From positions 5,022,001 to 5,086,000 of the forward strand of contig CM074127.1 in the NCBI GenBank assembly GCA_037178625.1: 64,000 nucleotides of DNA, written 5' to 3'. The position numbers and the translations under genes were made by a program. Under the pieces are notes generated by a model. That model was not told the DNA's origin. It ran no database searches and worked only from the letters and a program-made list of their open reading frames with translations. Below are positions 54,731 to 64,000 of this stretch, in pieces. Position 1 is the stretch's first letter. Each line of letters starts with the position of its first letter. Origin of the DNA: Skeletonema tropicum. Its lineage: Eukaryota; Bacillariophyta; Thalassiosirophyceae; Thalassiosirales; Thalassiosiraceae.

Positions 54731-57700
54731 TCACTGAAGTCCTTCCCAAATTTGCATAAGTTCATCATGACTCAAATCTACACCCGTCGAAAACAGCCTT
54801 TCGATTTTATTCACAATATCCTCTGCTTCAGAGGGAATGATTTTGTGATTGTTGGATTCTCCATTCATCTCTGCCTCAAAAGCAACGCTGACACGCTTTG
54901 CTCTCTCAAGAACATCATCAGGAAGACCTGCAAGTCTCGCAACGTTGACTCCAAAGGATTTTGGGCAGGGTCCATCTCCAAGAGTATACAGAAAAGCAAT
55001 ATTCTTTTTCTCTGAATCATCATCATCCTCGACAACACATTCCATGTGACCAAGCCGGATAGAGGGTTCATTCTTCCAATCTTCCAGCAAAGAGTGGTAA
55101 TGCGTAGCGAACAAAGTCAAGCACTGGTTGCGTTCGACGAGATGCTGAACGGTAGCACAGGCAATCGCAGTACCATCAAATGTAGATGTGCCTCTGCCCA
55201 ATTCATCCATAATTACCAGACTACGCCTCGTGGCACCTCGCACTGCGGCGGCAGTCTCCGCAAGCTCAACGAAAAAAGTGGATTGACCACACAAGATTCG
55301 ATCAGATGCACCAAGACGTGTGAAGATTCGATCCACAGGCGTTAGGCTGCAACTCTCTGCTGGAACAAACGAACCTACTTGCGCCAATATGGTGATCAGG
55401 CAAGTTTGACGAAGAAGCGTACTCTTTCCACCCATGTTTGGGCCACTTAGCAAAAGGACGCTGGACTCATCAGCAGGGCCATCTGATTCAAACTTTCCAC
55501 CGAGAGCCAAATCATTTGGAATGAAATCACCTCCACTGTGTGTGACGTCAACACAAGGATGTCGGCCCTGAATCACCTCTATTCCCGGCTTAGCCGAGGG
55601 AGGACAGTCCACAATCTGAGGCCGGCAAAATCCAGGCTGAGATGCGATTTGTGCCAAAGATCCAAGTGCGTCCAACATTGCTGACGCATGTGTTGCTGCC
55701 ATCCAAACACTTCGCATGGAATCAAACTTGGCAAATATAAGTTTCATTCCTTCGGCTTTACGTTCATTTTTCACATCTATCGCTCGTTCAAGGTCCTGAA
55801 CTAATTGCTCAACGACGGGGGTTCTGTACTTGTTGACTTGATTCGCCCCTTTTCCACGCTTTGCCTTGACGTAAAAGTCATCTGGCACCTGTACAGAAAC
55901 GGGCAATTCGATCAGATACTTATCCTTTGAGTCTTCCTTGACGTTGATATACTTCCACGATGAGCGTGCTGTGTTCCTTGGCTGCAATACCGACGAACAC
56001 ATTTCATCTTTGTAGTTCTGCAGCTCTCGTTGAATGTCTTCAATTTCATTGCACGCCGCATCATAGTCATCGTCCATGCCCCGACTTGGCTCAAACTGTC
56101 CTTTCGCTGCTTTCTTCAGATCGAAATTGTCAAAGAACCAGTCCAACCGTTCTTTCATTTCAGAAGGGAAGCATCCATTTTCATCAGTAGTTCTGACGAT
56201 CTTCGCCAACATGGGACTCTGGATTTCTGCATTTGCAAACAAAACAGGTATCTCAGCTGCGGCTCGTAGACCATTGAGTAGCTTCGAAAAATCTCCGACT
56301 TTTCGTTTTGTGTACTTATCCATTTCATACAGAACAGCTCTGTCGTTTGGGTGGGAGTCTCCATTGCCACCTTCTCCACTACCCCCACCACTCATACTGT
56401 GCACTCTGCTCAAAAGACGTTCAATGTCACCAATCTTTCTCAAGATAGGCCTTGCCTCCGCCATAGCCACGGCCACAGCCCCACCTGCCAATTCTTCAAC
56501 AACATCAGCCCGACGGTCAATATCAACCTTGCGAAAGAGTGGTCGAAGAAGCCACGCACGAAGGAGACGAGATCCATGAGGACTTTGTGTGGCGTCAATC
56601 TTGGAGAGAAGTGAACCTTGATACCCACCAGATGTAATATTGTTGAGGATCTCAAGATTCGTCAAAGTTCTCCCGTCAAGAGCCATGTGATCAATATTTG
56701 ATTCAGCTTTTAAAACAGAAGAATCCAAGGAAGCCGGAACAAGAGAAGGTCCGAAGTCGACCGGTGTTTCAGTGTCCACAAGACTTCTGCCATCATTCTG
56801 GTGTGCTTCTTTACTGTACATATCTTCCAAGTGGTCGGTTGCGGCTGCTTTATCAACGCTCGATCCAACATTGTTCGGTGGGCAGTACGGTTTGACTATA
56901 CCCATGCTTAGAATCTCAACATCAATGAGACTTGCCTGCAAAAAATACAATGCAGCCCCAAAGGATTGTAGAGCAAGTGTCGCACCACCTTGAATGCAAC
57001 TCCGCAAGATTTCTGGCCATCGGGCAATTCCTTCATCTCCAGAGGATGGCTCATTCTTGCGAGAAGATCGAGGATAGTATCCCTTCCTATGCAGCTCTTT
57101 CAGTGTCTCGCCTGAATCCCATGGATGGACATCCGACTTAGCACGTTCCAGCATACGGCGATCATTAGGATCTATAGCAAAAGACTTGGGAAACTTTTCA
57201 TTCGGTTGCAGTTTAGTAAATATCGTAGTAGGTGGGCATGATGACTTGAGAAGTGAAATCAGCGTTTTGGATGCACCATTTGCGCCTCCTTCGTAAATGA
57301 CCTTCAGTGACAAGACATATTGGTGTTAGATAGATGCAAAGGCACAACAAGCAAATAAAACATCTCAATTTGCACTACTCACTTCTGATGGACCAAAACT
57401 AGCAAGTAGAGTCTGCATCCTACTCCTCAAAACGTCATCTGCAAACTGACCCATTGTTACTGCACCAGTCACTGCGTCAACAATTGTCACTCCATATTCA
57501 CACACAGCCTTGGTTCCAGTCTCATCTGCCTCCTCCATCATCATTTGATCATCACCACTATCCTCCAACATGATCTCCTTGATGGTCAACAATGGCCCTC
57601 TACCATTGCCACCACCACCATTATCCCTCTCCAAAACACTTGCATCCTCCAAAAAGCAATATGTTCTCGTACCCTTCGTAGTAATACCACAAATCTCCCT

Positions 57701-59432
57701 ACACACAACCTGAGGCTTCTTTCCCGTCGGAGCCTTCTTCTTCCTCTCCTTCAGTGCATCCGGTGTCTCTGTCTGTTCCACACGTGCCACCCTGTACCCC
57801 GCATCGACCAACTTGGTCAACATTTTATCATAGGCAGCTTCTGGAAATCCGGCATGGGCCAATGTTCCCTTCATGTAAACAAATCCTAGTACTTTCACTC
57901 CAACATCGGCATCATCATGAAACATTTCGTAAAATTTCCCAGTCTTGAATAATAACACACAATCTGCATATTGAGACTTGATATCCCACCATTGCTTTTG
58001 AGCAGGAGAGACTTTTGAACCACTCTCACGTTCAATTTCGGAAAGGGACACTTGAAGACTACGAGGTGAATAATCTGGATGAGTGGTGAGATGACCGTGT
58101 CCATCCTTACGGTTGGTGGTAAAGAATTTGAGATGGTTGTGGAGATGAGATCCTGCGGAGTTGACTACTCCGGCGATTGGCTTGGGTGGTGCGTTTTTGT
58201 TGTTGTTGGTTGAGTTATTGTTTGTTTGTGGAATAGGGCTGCTGCTTTTGACATTATTGCTATTGTTGTTGTTGTTGTTGATAGGACTTTTCTTTTGGGC
58301 AACACTCCCCCGAGTAGGAGACTGCGACGCAAAATTTGAAAAATCCATAGTTGACATGTCATTCGCCGCAGATTTCTTGGCTGTATTTCCCGTTACCTTC
58401 CGAGGAGTTGGGGAGACAAATCGACCTCTATCATCATCTCCACATCCTCCAACAACTTGGGTAACCTTCATTACAGTCTTTTTCTTCTTCTTGATACTCT
58501 TTGGCTTTTTGTCTTGGAAATCCTCCTCGTCTTCGGAAGCAAGCCAATTATCTGTATCATTACCCCCCTCTTCTTCCACATCCAAACTATCATCCATAGA
58601 TTCATCATCATTCATTTTGAATTCTGATCCAGTATCATCATCACCACCATCTTCTTCTTCTTCTGATTCAAATTCCATTTCTTCATCCTCATCTTCGGAA
58701 TCTTCCAAAATTCTCCTTCGTTTATTCGTAGTATTGACACTTTTGGAAGTCGCCGCAGCGCTGGCAGTGGTATTGTCATTCCCACTAGTATTTGACCGTT
58801 TGACACCGCCAATAATACGAAATTTCTCCTTGGACAAATCGACTGTTTCGATTTCTCCATCTTCATAGTTGACTGTGTACACGTGTCCTGTAACAAAGAT
58901 TGGAAAATGACGAGCATGTTTATTGTTAGAATTGGTACAATATTTTTTAATGACATTCTTGTATACAATCAAAGAAATATCCCAGCAATCTCTACACACC
59001 AAAAATGACAACAGATCAATGGTTTCACATGAATCAAGTCAAGATATACTCACCTGGATCCCCCCTCTCCGCCCTAACCCGATGTCGTGTCACCACACAG
59101 GGATAATATTCATTATCATCTGGCCAGTACACTGCTAGCTTGGTCCCTACAGTTATTTTTTGTAATAGTTTGAGTTGAGAGGGTGTTGGTTGTGCAGCTG
59201 TGTTGTTGTTGGAGGGGCGTGATGATGGTGGTGGTTTGGATGATAAAGTGTCATTTTTCTTGGGTGCGTCCTTGGTGGAGGAAGGCGCATTGGAAGATGA
59301 TGAAGACTTGTTGGTAGATCCAGATCCAGTAGAGGCGGCAGCGGCAGGTTTGGAAGCAGAAGGCTTTTTGGAAAAGAAGGAGAATAAATTCTTTTGACCC
59401 TTGACTTGTGCTGCTGCGTTTGTCTTGGCCAT
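54731..59432 (-). CDS. MSH6: DNA mismatch repair protein MSH6
   Basis: Three exons: 59432-59054, 58887-57383, 57301-54731; introns of 166 and 81 bp with GT-AG ends; joined length 1484 residues. In order: a PCNA-binding PIP box (Q13-x2-L16-x2-F19-F20), a Ser/Pro-rich linker, a Tudor-like domain (about 95-155, split by intron 1, as in plant MSH6), a long acidic and Lys-rich disordered region, then MutS domain I with mismatch-contacting F445-Y446-E447, core and lever domains, Walker A (1248-1256, GPNMGGKST) and Walker B (D1327-E1328 in VIMDELGRG), and FATHYHSL. MSH6 pairs with MSH2 to recognise base mismatches and small loops in the nucleus. All ATPase residues are present. The start is the first ATG (MAKTN); the frame is open upstream only from TTG at 59489. 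The last 150 residues include the helix-turn-helix dimer region. Confidence 0.95.
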
Positions 59433-60330
59433 GATTGTTGTTGTATTGAGATTTTGGAACAACGGTGCAAAAAAAGCTGCGCCGAGCAAGACAGAAGTTA
59501 GACACGATACGATAACGTGTGCTGTTCAATCAAGAAGTGAACATATTAGTGCTTTGCACGCTTTAATAAAGTCGATGGAGTTGTGGCATGTAGTGTCTTT
59601 GGACTCAGCGGGGAGCATCAAGAGAGTGCACCGTCGAGCTATTGATATTGAGCAGGTGCACCTTCATGATGATGGCATTGTTGCTGGGTTCGCTCGTTCG
59701 CTCGGGGGGAAGTCTTCAACCGCGCCATAAAATAAAAGGGACTCCACACGTGTTGGGTAGTAGGAATTCCTCTGTGATTGAAATTTGCATCCTGTGACAC
59801 TTTCTCAGACTCGTATGAATTCCTCTTGGTTGCAATTTGCATCCAAGCAGTCCCGGTAATCGTGTCTATTGACACCTTTCTTGCAGTTTTGCAACGTCGT
59901 CGGCTTGCGTCGTCTGGATGGAATCTTATATACGTCTGCGTATCCATCTTCATCACTTTCTTGCAGTTTTGCAACGTCGGCTTCGCGTCGTCGTCCGGAT
60001 AGATGAGTAGACGAACATCTGCCGGAGCGTATCTTTGAAGCTGAAAAAGGATTCGTATCTACTGTTCATTTGAGTTCAGTTTGCAAGTCGAATTTGAATA
60101 TCGGGCCTATGGTGGCAAGTAAGGTATCGATAAGATCCTAATGTTCAAGGGATGAAGATTACCACAGCAAGTAAGCTCAAAATCCCACTAGTTACTGTGT
60201 TATTGAGGGTCGTAGGAAGCCATTTTTCACCATGGTCTGGGTCCATTTTTGATGGTTGATTGATATTTTATCGGAAGCCACACTCAATTGACTCGACTGC
60301 AAAAACTTCAAGTTGGAGGAGGTTGCTTAA
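59433..60330. other. region upstream of MSH6 with dispersed repeat
   Basis: About 900 bp without a gene. The MSH6 promoter should lie in its first part. 59760-60003 belongs to a dispersed repeat whose second copy is at 63585-63903. Within it, TTTCTTGCAGTTTTGCAACG is itself repeated (near 59877 and 59961), giving internal direct repeats. Confidence 0.6.
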
Positions 60331-60468
60331 TTGTGTACCACTCAGCACATTTTCTACCCACATAAAGACAAACGGCGGTCAGATCTGCACAAAGAGGAGA
60401 AACTGACGTTTGTGCAGAAAAAAATGGAGACGAAACTCCCACGAGAAAAAGAGCTGAGTGGTACACAA
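60331..60468. repeat. nested foldback, 138 bp
   Basis: TTGTGTACCACTCAGC (60331-60346) and its exact reverse complement (60453-60468) form a 16-bp outer stem. Inside, CTGCACAAA (60385-60393) and TTTGTGCAG (60409-60417) form a 9-bp inner stem. It could be a small foldback MITE or a structured leader; it lies 250 bp upstream of the next start codon. Confidence 0.75.
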
Positions 60469-60715
60469 AATAGGTGCTTGCAAATTCATTTCAAATGTAC
60501 AGTACCATGCGATGCGGTCGCATGCGACCATTCTTGCTCTCACATGCTCGCTCATAAATAGAACGAGTGGATCATTCATAGCATCGGTCTACTTATTCTT
60601 GTGACTGCCAGTTCCGCAACGCTCCGTCATTCTAAAGAGCCTTCGTTTTGACACGGCGCACAAAGTTCAACTCTACACTCTAACCCGGCGAAGTGACCTG
60701 TAAGTACACTTCAAC

Positions 60716-61474
60716 ATGTTTTTCCTCAAGGGAGTTGTTGGTTGGTTCAGGGGAATACTTGGTTGTCTCCTGAATGGATGCAATGGAGCAGACATTGCAA
60801 TTGAAGCTGCAAAAGAAGAGAAGGAGAAAGAAAAGTTGCTACAGTTGATTGCGAAGACCAACAAGTACTTGAAAGAGGCCGAAGATGAGCTTAAGGTTCG
60901 CACCAGGGTGTGTATCAGATTGAAAGACAAGACTGACAGTGGCATCACAAACGCAAAACACTTGAGGAATGAGGAAAGAGCTAAGAAAAAGCTTGCATTT
61001 AAGGCTAAGGAAGTTGGCGTCGTCAGGAAATGTCTTGATAGTCTTGTAGATGAATTGAATGACGTCTACGGTTGCAATTACACCGAAGAAGACATCATGA
61101 ATTTGGAAATCAGTGATAGTCATGAAACATTTGAAGAAGATGAGAAGAAAGAGTTGCTAAACCAACTTCCTTCGATCAAAAAGCAATGGGAGGAAGCCAA
61201 GAGTGAGAGAAAGGTTTGCCGCGATACGTGGTTTCAATTGAAAAAGGCCCGAGAAAAAAATCCTGCCTTGAAAAAGAACCCGGAGGAGAATGAGAAATTC
61301 AAAGCGGCGATTGAAAACTTTCGATCAGCACAAGAGAAGGAAAGCGTCGCCAGGGCCGCTTATGAAAGTCTGGTAGATAAATTGGGTGTACTCTATGACA
61401 GTCAAGATGACACTGTCAGCTTCAGCGATAGTGAAAGCGAAATCCATTATAGTGACAGTGAGAGTGATAGCTAA
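60716..61474 (+). CDS. coiled-coil protein with internal duplication
   Basis: A single-exon protein of 252 residues. A short hydrophobic N-terminus (MFFLKGVVGWFRGILGCLL) could be a membrane anchor or signal. Two helical, highly charged repeats of about 80 residues follow: residues about 40-120 (KLLQLIAKTNKYLKEAEDEL ... CLDSLVDELNDVYG) and about 145-227 (ELLNQLPSIKKQWEEAKSER ... AYESLVDKLGVLYD). Both end in the phrase SLVD(E/K)L(N/G)(D/V)(V/L)Y, so an ancient internal duplication is clear. The tail is acidic Ser/Asp (SDSESEIHYSDSESDS), a good casein kinase 2 type target. No family is recognised. Confidence 0.75.
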   Translation: MFFLKGVVGWFRGILGCLLNGCNGADIAIEAAKEEKEKEKLLQLIAKTNKYLKEAEDELKVRTRVCIRLKDKTDSGITNAKHLRNEERAKKKLAFKAKEVGVVRKCLDSLVDELNDVYGCNYTEEDIMNLEISDSHETFEEDEKKELLNQLPSIKKQWEEAKSERKVCRDTWFQLKKAREKNPALKKNPEENEKFKAAIENFRSAQEKESVARAAYESLVDKLGVLYDSQDDTVSFSDSESEIHYSDSESDS

Positions 61475-61554
61475 GGGTAGTTGTGAGTTTGAGACTGAAT
61501 GCCAAGGGGCTTGAGTTAGGTAGTAGTTAGGTTAAGAGATAATACAATCTATTT

Positions 61555-61618
61555 TTGGTAGATCCAGATCCAGTAGAGGCAGCAGTGGCAGGTTTGGAAG
61601 CAGAAGGCTTTTTGGAAA
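61555..61618. repeat. stray copy of 64 bp of MSH6 exon 1
   Basis: Matches 59311-59374 in the same orientation with two mismatches (GGCAGCAGTGGCAGG versus GGCGGCAGCGGCAGG). The source is the part of MSH6 exon 1 that encodes the Ser/Ala linker and the FF end of the PIP region. Identity breaks abruptly on both sides. It lies 80 bp downstream of the coiled-coil gene. Confidence 0.9.
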
Positions 61619-62796
61619 CATGACTTTTTCACTGTCACATCAGAAAATGCTAGCTGTTCGCTCAATATCGTTGGACACTTTTTTCTGTAATTCACGTTTT
61701 TTGACCCCTGTAGCATGGTTTCTGAGTTGCATGGTCGCAGTTGCTGCATGCATTACTCGGAAGGCTGTCATGGTCTATATCCATAGGGAAGCGCCAGTGT
61801 CTTGGTAGCCGCTCAATCGCCCGATTTTGTCGGAATGAAGGGCGGTAACTCTGTGTCGACATTTTTTTCATATTTTTTATTATCCGCACTGCTGTGCAAT
61901 AAGAAGATACAATATTCACTGATGAAGGCAACCAACCCGCTCCCTCGACTCTAATATGGTTATAGACGACGGCTTAGCACTCTGGAGCGGTAGATAAGGT
62001 CCACACGACGTCGCCTACACGTTACAGAAAATATATAAAAATTCGTTTCCGTTGAACACAACAATCAACTGACAATTAATTCAAACGGCGTAGATATCGA
62101 TCAAAGAAACATCAATACATCATTATCATGATAGTATGCATCCGTGGGAATAATATTACTGATGTATGTTGAGAAAAACATCATATTTATCAAGTATTAC
62201 ATTTATAATAATTTTCATAAAATAATAACATAGTTTATCTGATATTAAACTCTAACATGATGAATCACCAACACAAAGAAGTCTTATATTGCAATTATAT
62301 GATCGTAGGACTCATGGAAAACCACTCATTTGCAGATGGTGGCTCTTCATAAGGTAGATTGTTGTATACACTCTGGGAAGGAAAATAGATTGTTTCTCAC
62401 CAATAGAATTTGCTTGATCATGTATTCGGTGATGTTTATGAACAGCCCAAGTATCAAAAGACGTCCCCCATATATCATTTATCGATTTGATGCGAGGAAA
62501 CCCTCTCCTTATATGTATATCATCACGTTAACGTCCGTGGGAGGGATGAAAGGAGGTAAAAGTTGTGGATTTTATGCCATTTATGGCGACGTTATTTTCT
62601 TCATTTTCGATACATCAACTGAGTTTTGCTGACGTTGTCGCTTAGATTATGATGTATACGATCGGATAAGCCTAGTATCATAGGTGTATTTATTAGTTGT
62701 GCATAACTGTGGCCCTAGGAGTGGATGACATCATGGTGAGGGTGTACATAAAAGATGATATTATATTTGGAGGGTGAATTTGAGTGGTAAGTGGTA
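61619..62796. other. intergenic, AT-rich
   Basis: About 1.2 kb without a supportable gene. 62030-62300 is strongly AT-rich (ATAAAATAATAACATAG and similar). A 100-codon frame at 62330-62632 has no recognisable domain. Confidence 0.5.
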
Positions 62797-63128
62797 CTCC
62801 CTCTGTCCCACAAAAAATGAGCTTTTTGATTTAAAATAGTTATAATTTGGTCAATTTCCGTCCAAAAAATTGCTATCGCACATCGTTGGAAAGCTTATTT
62901 CACGCCGGTTACGATTATATGGAGGTTGGAGGTTGTTAAGCAAGTATTTGTAATGATATTGTGACAAAAGGCGTTAAAATATCCTTATATCTAACCCTAT
63001 TGTGAAAATGAAGAGGCCTCTCGGACACTTGTGTAGGACCTCACGTAGGAATAAGTACGTCAAATAGCTAGTTTTTTGTGGGACTACGATTAACTTCAAA
63101 TAGCTCATTTTTTTTGGGACAGAGGGAG
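62797..63128. mobile_element. Stowaway-like MITE, 332 bp
   Basis: Flanked by TA on both sides (62795-62796 and 63129-63130). The terminal inverted repeats match over about 33 positions with two differences and begin CTCCCTCTGTCCCA, strikingly like the CTCCCTCCGTCCC ends of plant Stowaway elements (Tc1/mariner-derived). The right end carries an additional inner near-copy of its terminus (GCTAGTTTTTTGTGGGAC at about 63068-63083). There is no coding capacity. Confidence 0.88.
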
Positions 63129-63584
63129 TACCTACTAGCGAATTTGAGGCCACGATAGGAATCGTCCCTCTACGTACGGCCAAAAAAGCGATTTTACGTT
63201 AGGAATAGTACTTGAAGTTTTAAGTAGTTCTGTTCCACCTTAAGTTGGCCCTGGCCTGTTGCCTGTATGTTGGCTACATGCAACTATCGGACCGCAAACC
63301 GGGATAGCGGGCAAGTGGGCGTGCCAACAACTAGGAGTTTAACACAGCATGATTTAAGGAGAGGCTTGACAGGGGAATATTGGGGATGTTTGGTCGATAT
63401 AAGGGTAACATTTGGGTAAAATTTTGAGCTCATTTGTACCCGATTATGTGTAGTTGTCCACGTGGGCGCCGCCAACAACATATATACTTACCATGAAAAG
63501 CACCCACTACTTATCCCGGCACGCCTAGAGATGCCGAGAAGAAGAAAGTCATTCACGAAGCTTGAGCTGCTGCGTAGGTACTTA

Positions 63585-63903
63585 CAATTCCTATGTGATT
63601 GAAATTTGCATCCTGTGACACTTTCTCAGACTGTCGTATGAATTCCTCTTGGTTGAAATTTGCATCCTGTGAAACTTTCTCTCTACTCTAGGAGTACTCC
63701 TAGTTCGCAGCAGTCCCGGTAATCGTGTCTATTGACACCTTTCTTGCAGTTTCGCAACGTCATCGGCTTCGCGTCGTCTGGATGGAATCTTACCTACGTC
63801 TGCTTGAGTATCCATCTTTGGAATTTGAGGTAGAGTGATGACACCTTTCTTGCAGTTTTGCAACGTCCGCGCGTCGGCGTCGCGTCGTCGTCCGGATAGA
63901 TCA
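63585..63903. repeat. dispersed repeat, copy 2
   Basis: Longer homologue of 59760-60003. Shared blocks include TGATTGAAATTTGCATCCTG, TGACACTTTCTCAGACT, GCAGTCCCGGTAATCGTGTC, TTTCTTGCAGTTT(T/C)GCAACG and the final CGTCGTCGTCCGGATAGAT. This copy has an extra segment around CTCTACTCTAGGAGTACTCC. No frame of note. The remaining 63129-63584 and 63904-64000 show nothing I can identify. Confidence 0.85.
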
Positions 63904-64000
63904 CGACGGTTCACGGCGACGGTTAGCGTCTTTTGGAAAATTCTTCTACCAATTGTTCTAGATTATTTGTGACACGTTAAAATTTAAATGTTGTGACGAA

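Noticed and set aside
58161..58868. 235-codon plus-strand Leu/Ser-rich open frame
   Set aside because: Antisense to the acidic and Lys-rich region of MSH6 exon 2; the hydrophobic Leu runs are complements of Asn/Asp/Lys codons.

Overview
The window looks like nuclear DNA of a photosynthetic stramenopile, most likely a centric diatom. This is an inference. It rests on a plastid-type bipartite presequence with a diatom-like cleavage context on an ArsS protein, an HPP membrane protein with an N-terminal sensor-like region, an animal-type Na+/K+-ATPase, and compact genes with few, short GT-AG introns (57-166 bp). No rRNA, tRNA or CRISPR array was seen.

Layout. (1) 1-6560 is a satellite array with a 184-bp unit. 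Two alternating monomer types and a 9-mer (1656-bp) higher-order period are visible, with one LTR-like insertion. (2) 7330-17612 is a gene island: plastid-targeted radical-SAM ArsS, a Ser/Lys-rich protein of unknown function, an HPP-family membrane protein, and on the minus strand a three-exon Na+/K+-ATPase alpha-like gene with a very large cysteine-rich extracellular loop. (3) 14386-21024 and 38468-45155 are two nearly identical 6.6-kb arms of an inverted duplication. Arm 2 carries a second ATPase copy that is cut off at the arm border and also broken by a 2-bp frameshift, so it is a pseudogene. (4) The 17.4-kb spacer between the arms is gene-poor. It holds a 266-bp LTR-like repeat in three places, a 2.3-kb TA-flanked DNA transposon nested in one of them, a short array of hairpins whose stems covary, simple repeats, and one or two small secreted-protein genes. 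(5) 45759-47981 holds unknown lineage-specific genes, one with 17-residue repeats. (6) 48294-49090 is a 797-bp terminal-inverted-repeat element encoding one Cys-rich protein. (7) 49331-59432 holds a convergent pair of chromosome-maintenance genes: a condensin II NCAPD3-like HEAT protein and MSH6. (8) 60716-64000 holds a coiled-coil protein with an internal duplication, a stray copy of 64 bp of MSH6 exon 1, a Stowaway-like MITE and a dispersed repeat.

Most promising for follow-up: the satellite with higher-order structure (possibly centromeric or subtelomeric), the large inverted duplication with gene decay in one arm, the expanded M7-M8 loop of the ATPase at the position where the animal beta subunit binds, the covarying hairpin array, and the one-gene TIR element. 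Start sites were placed at ATG codons; reading frames that open further upstream only at TTG or GTG were trimmed. Exon borders were read from GT-AG sites and reading-frame continuity.
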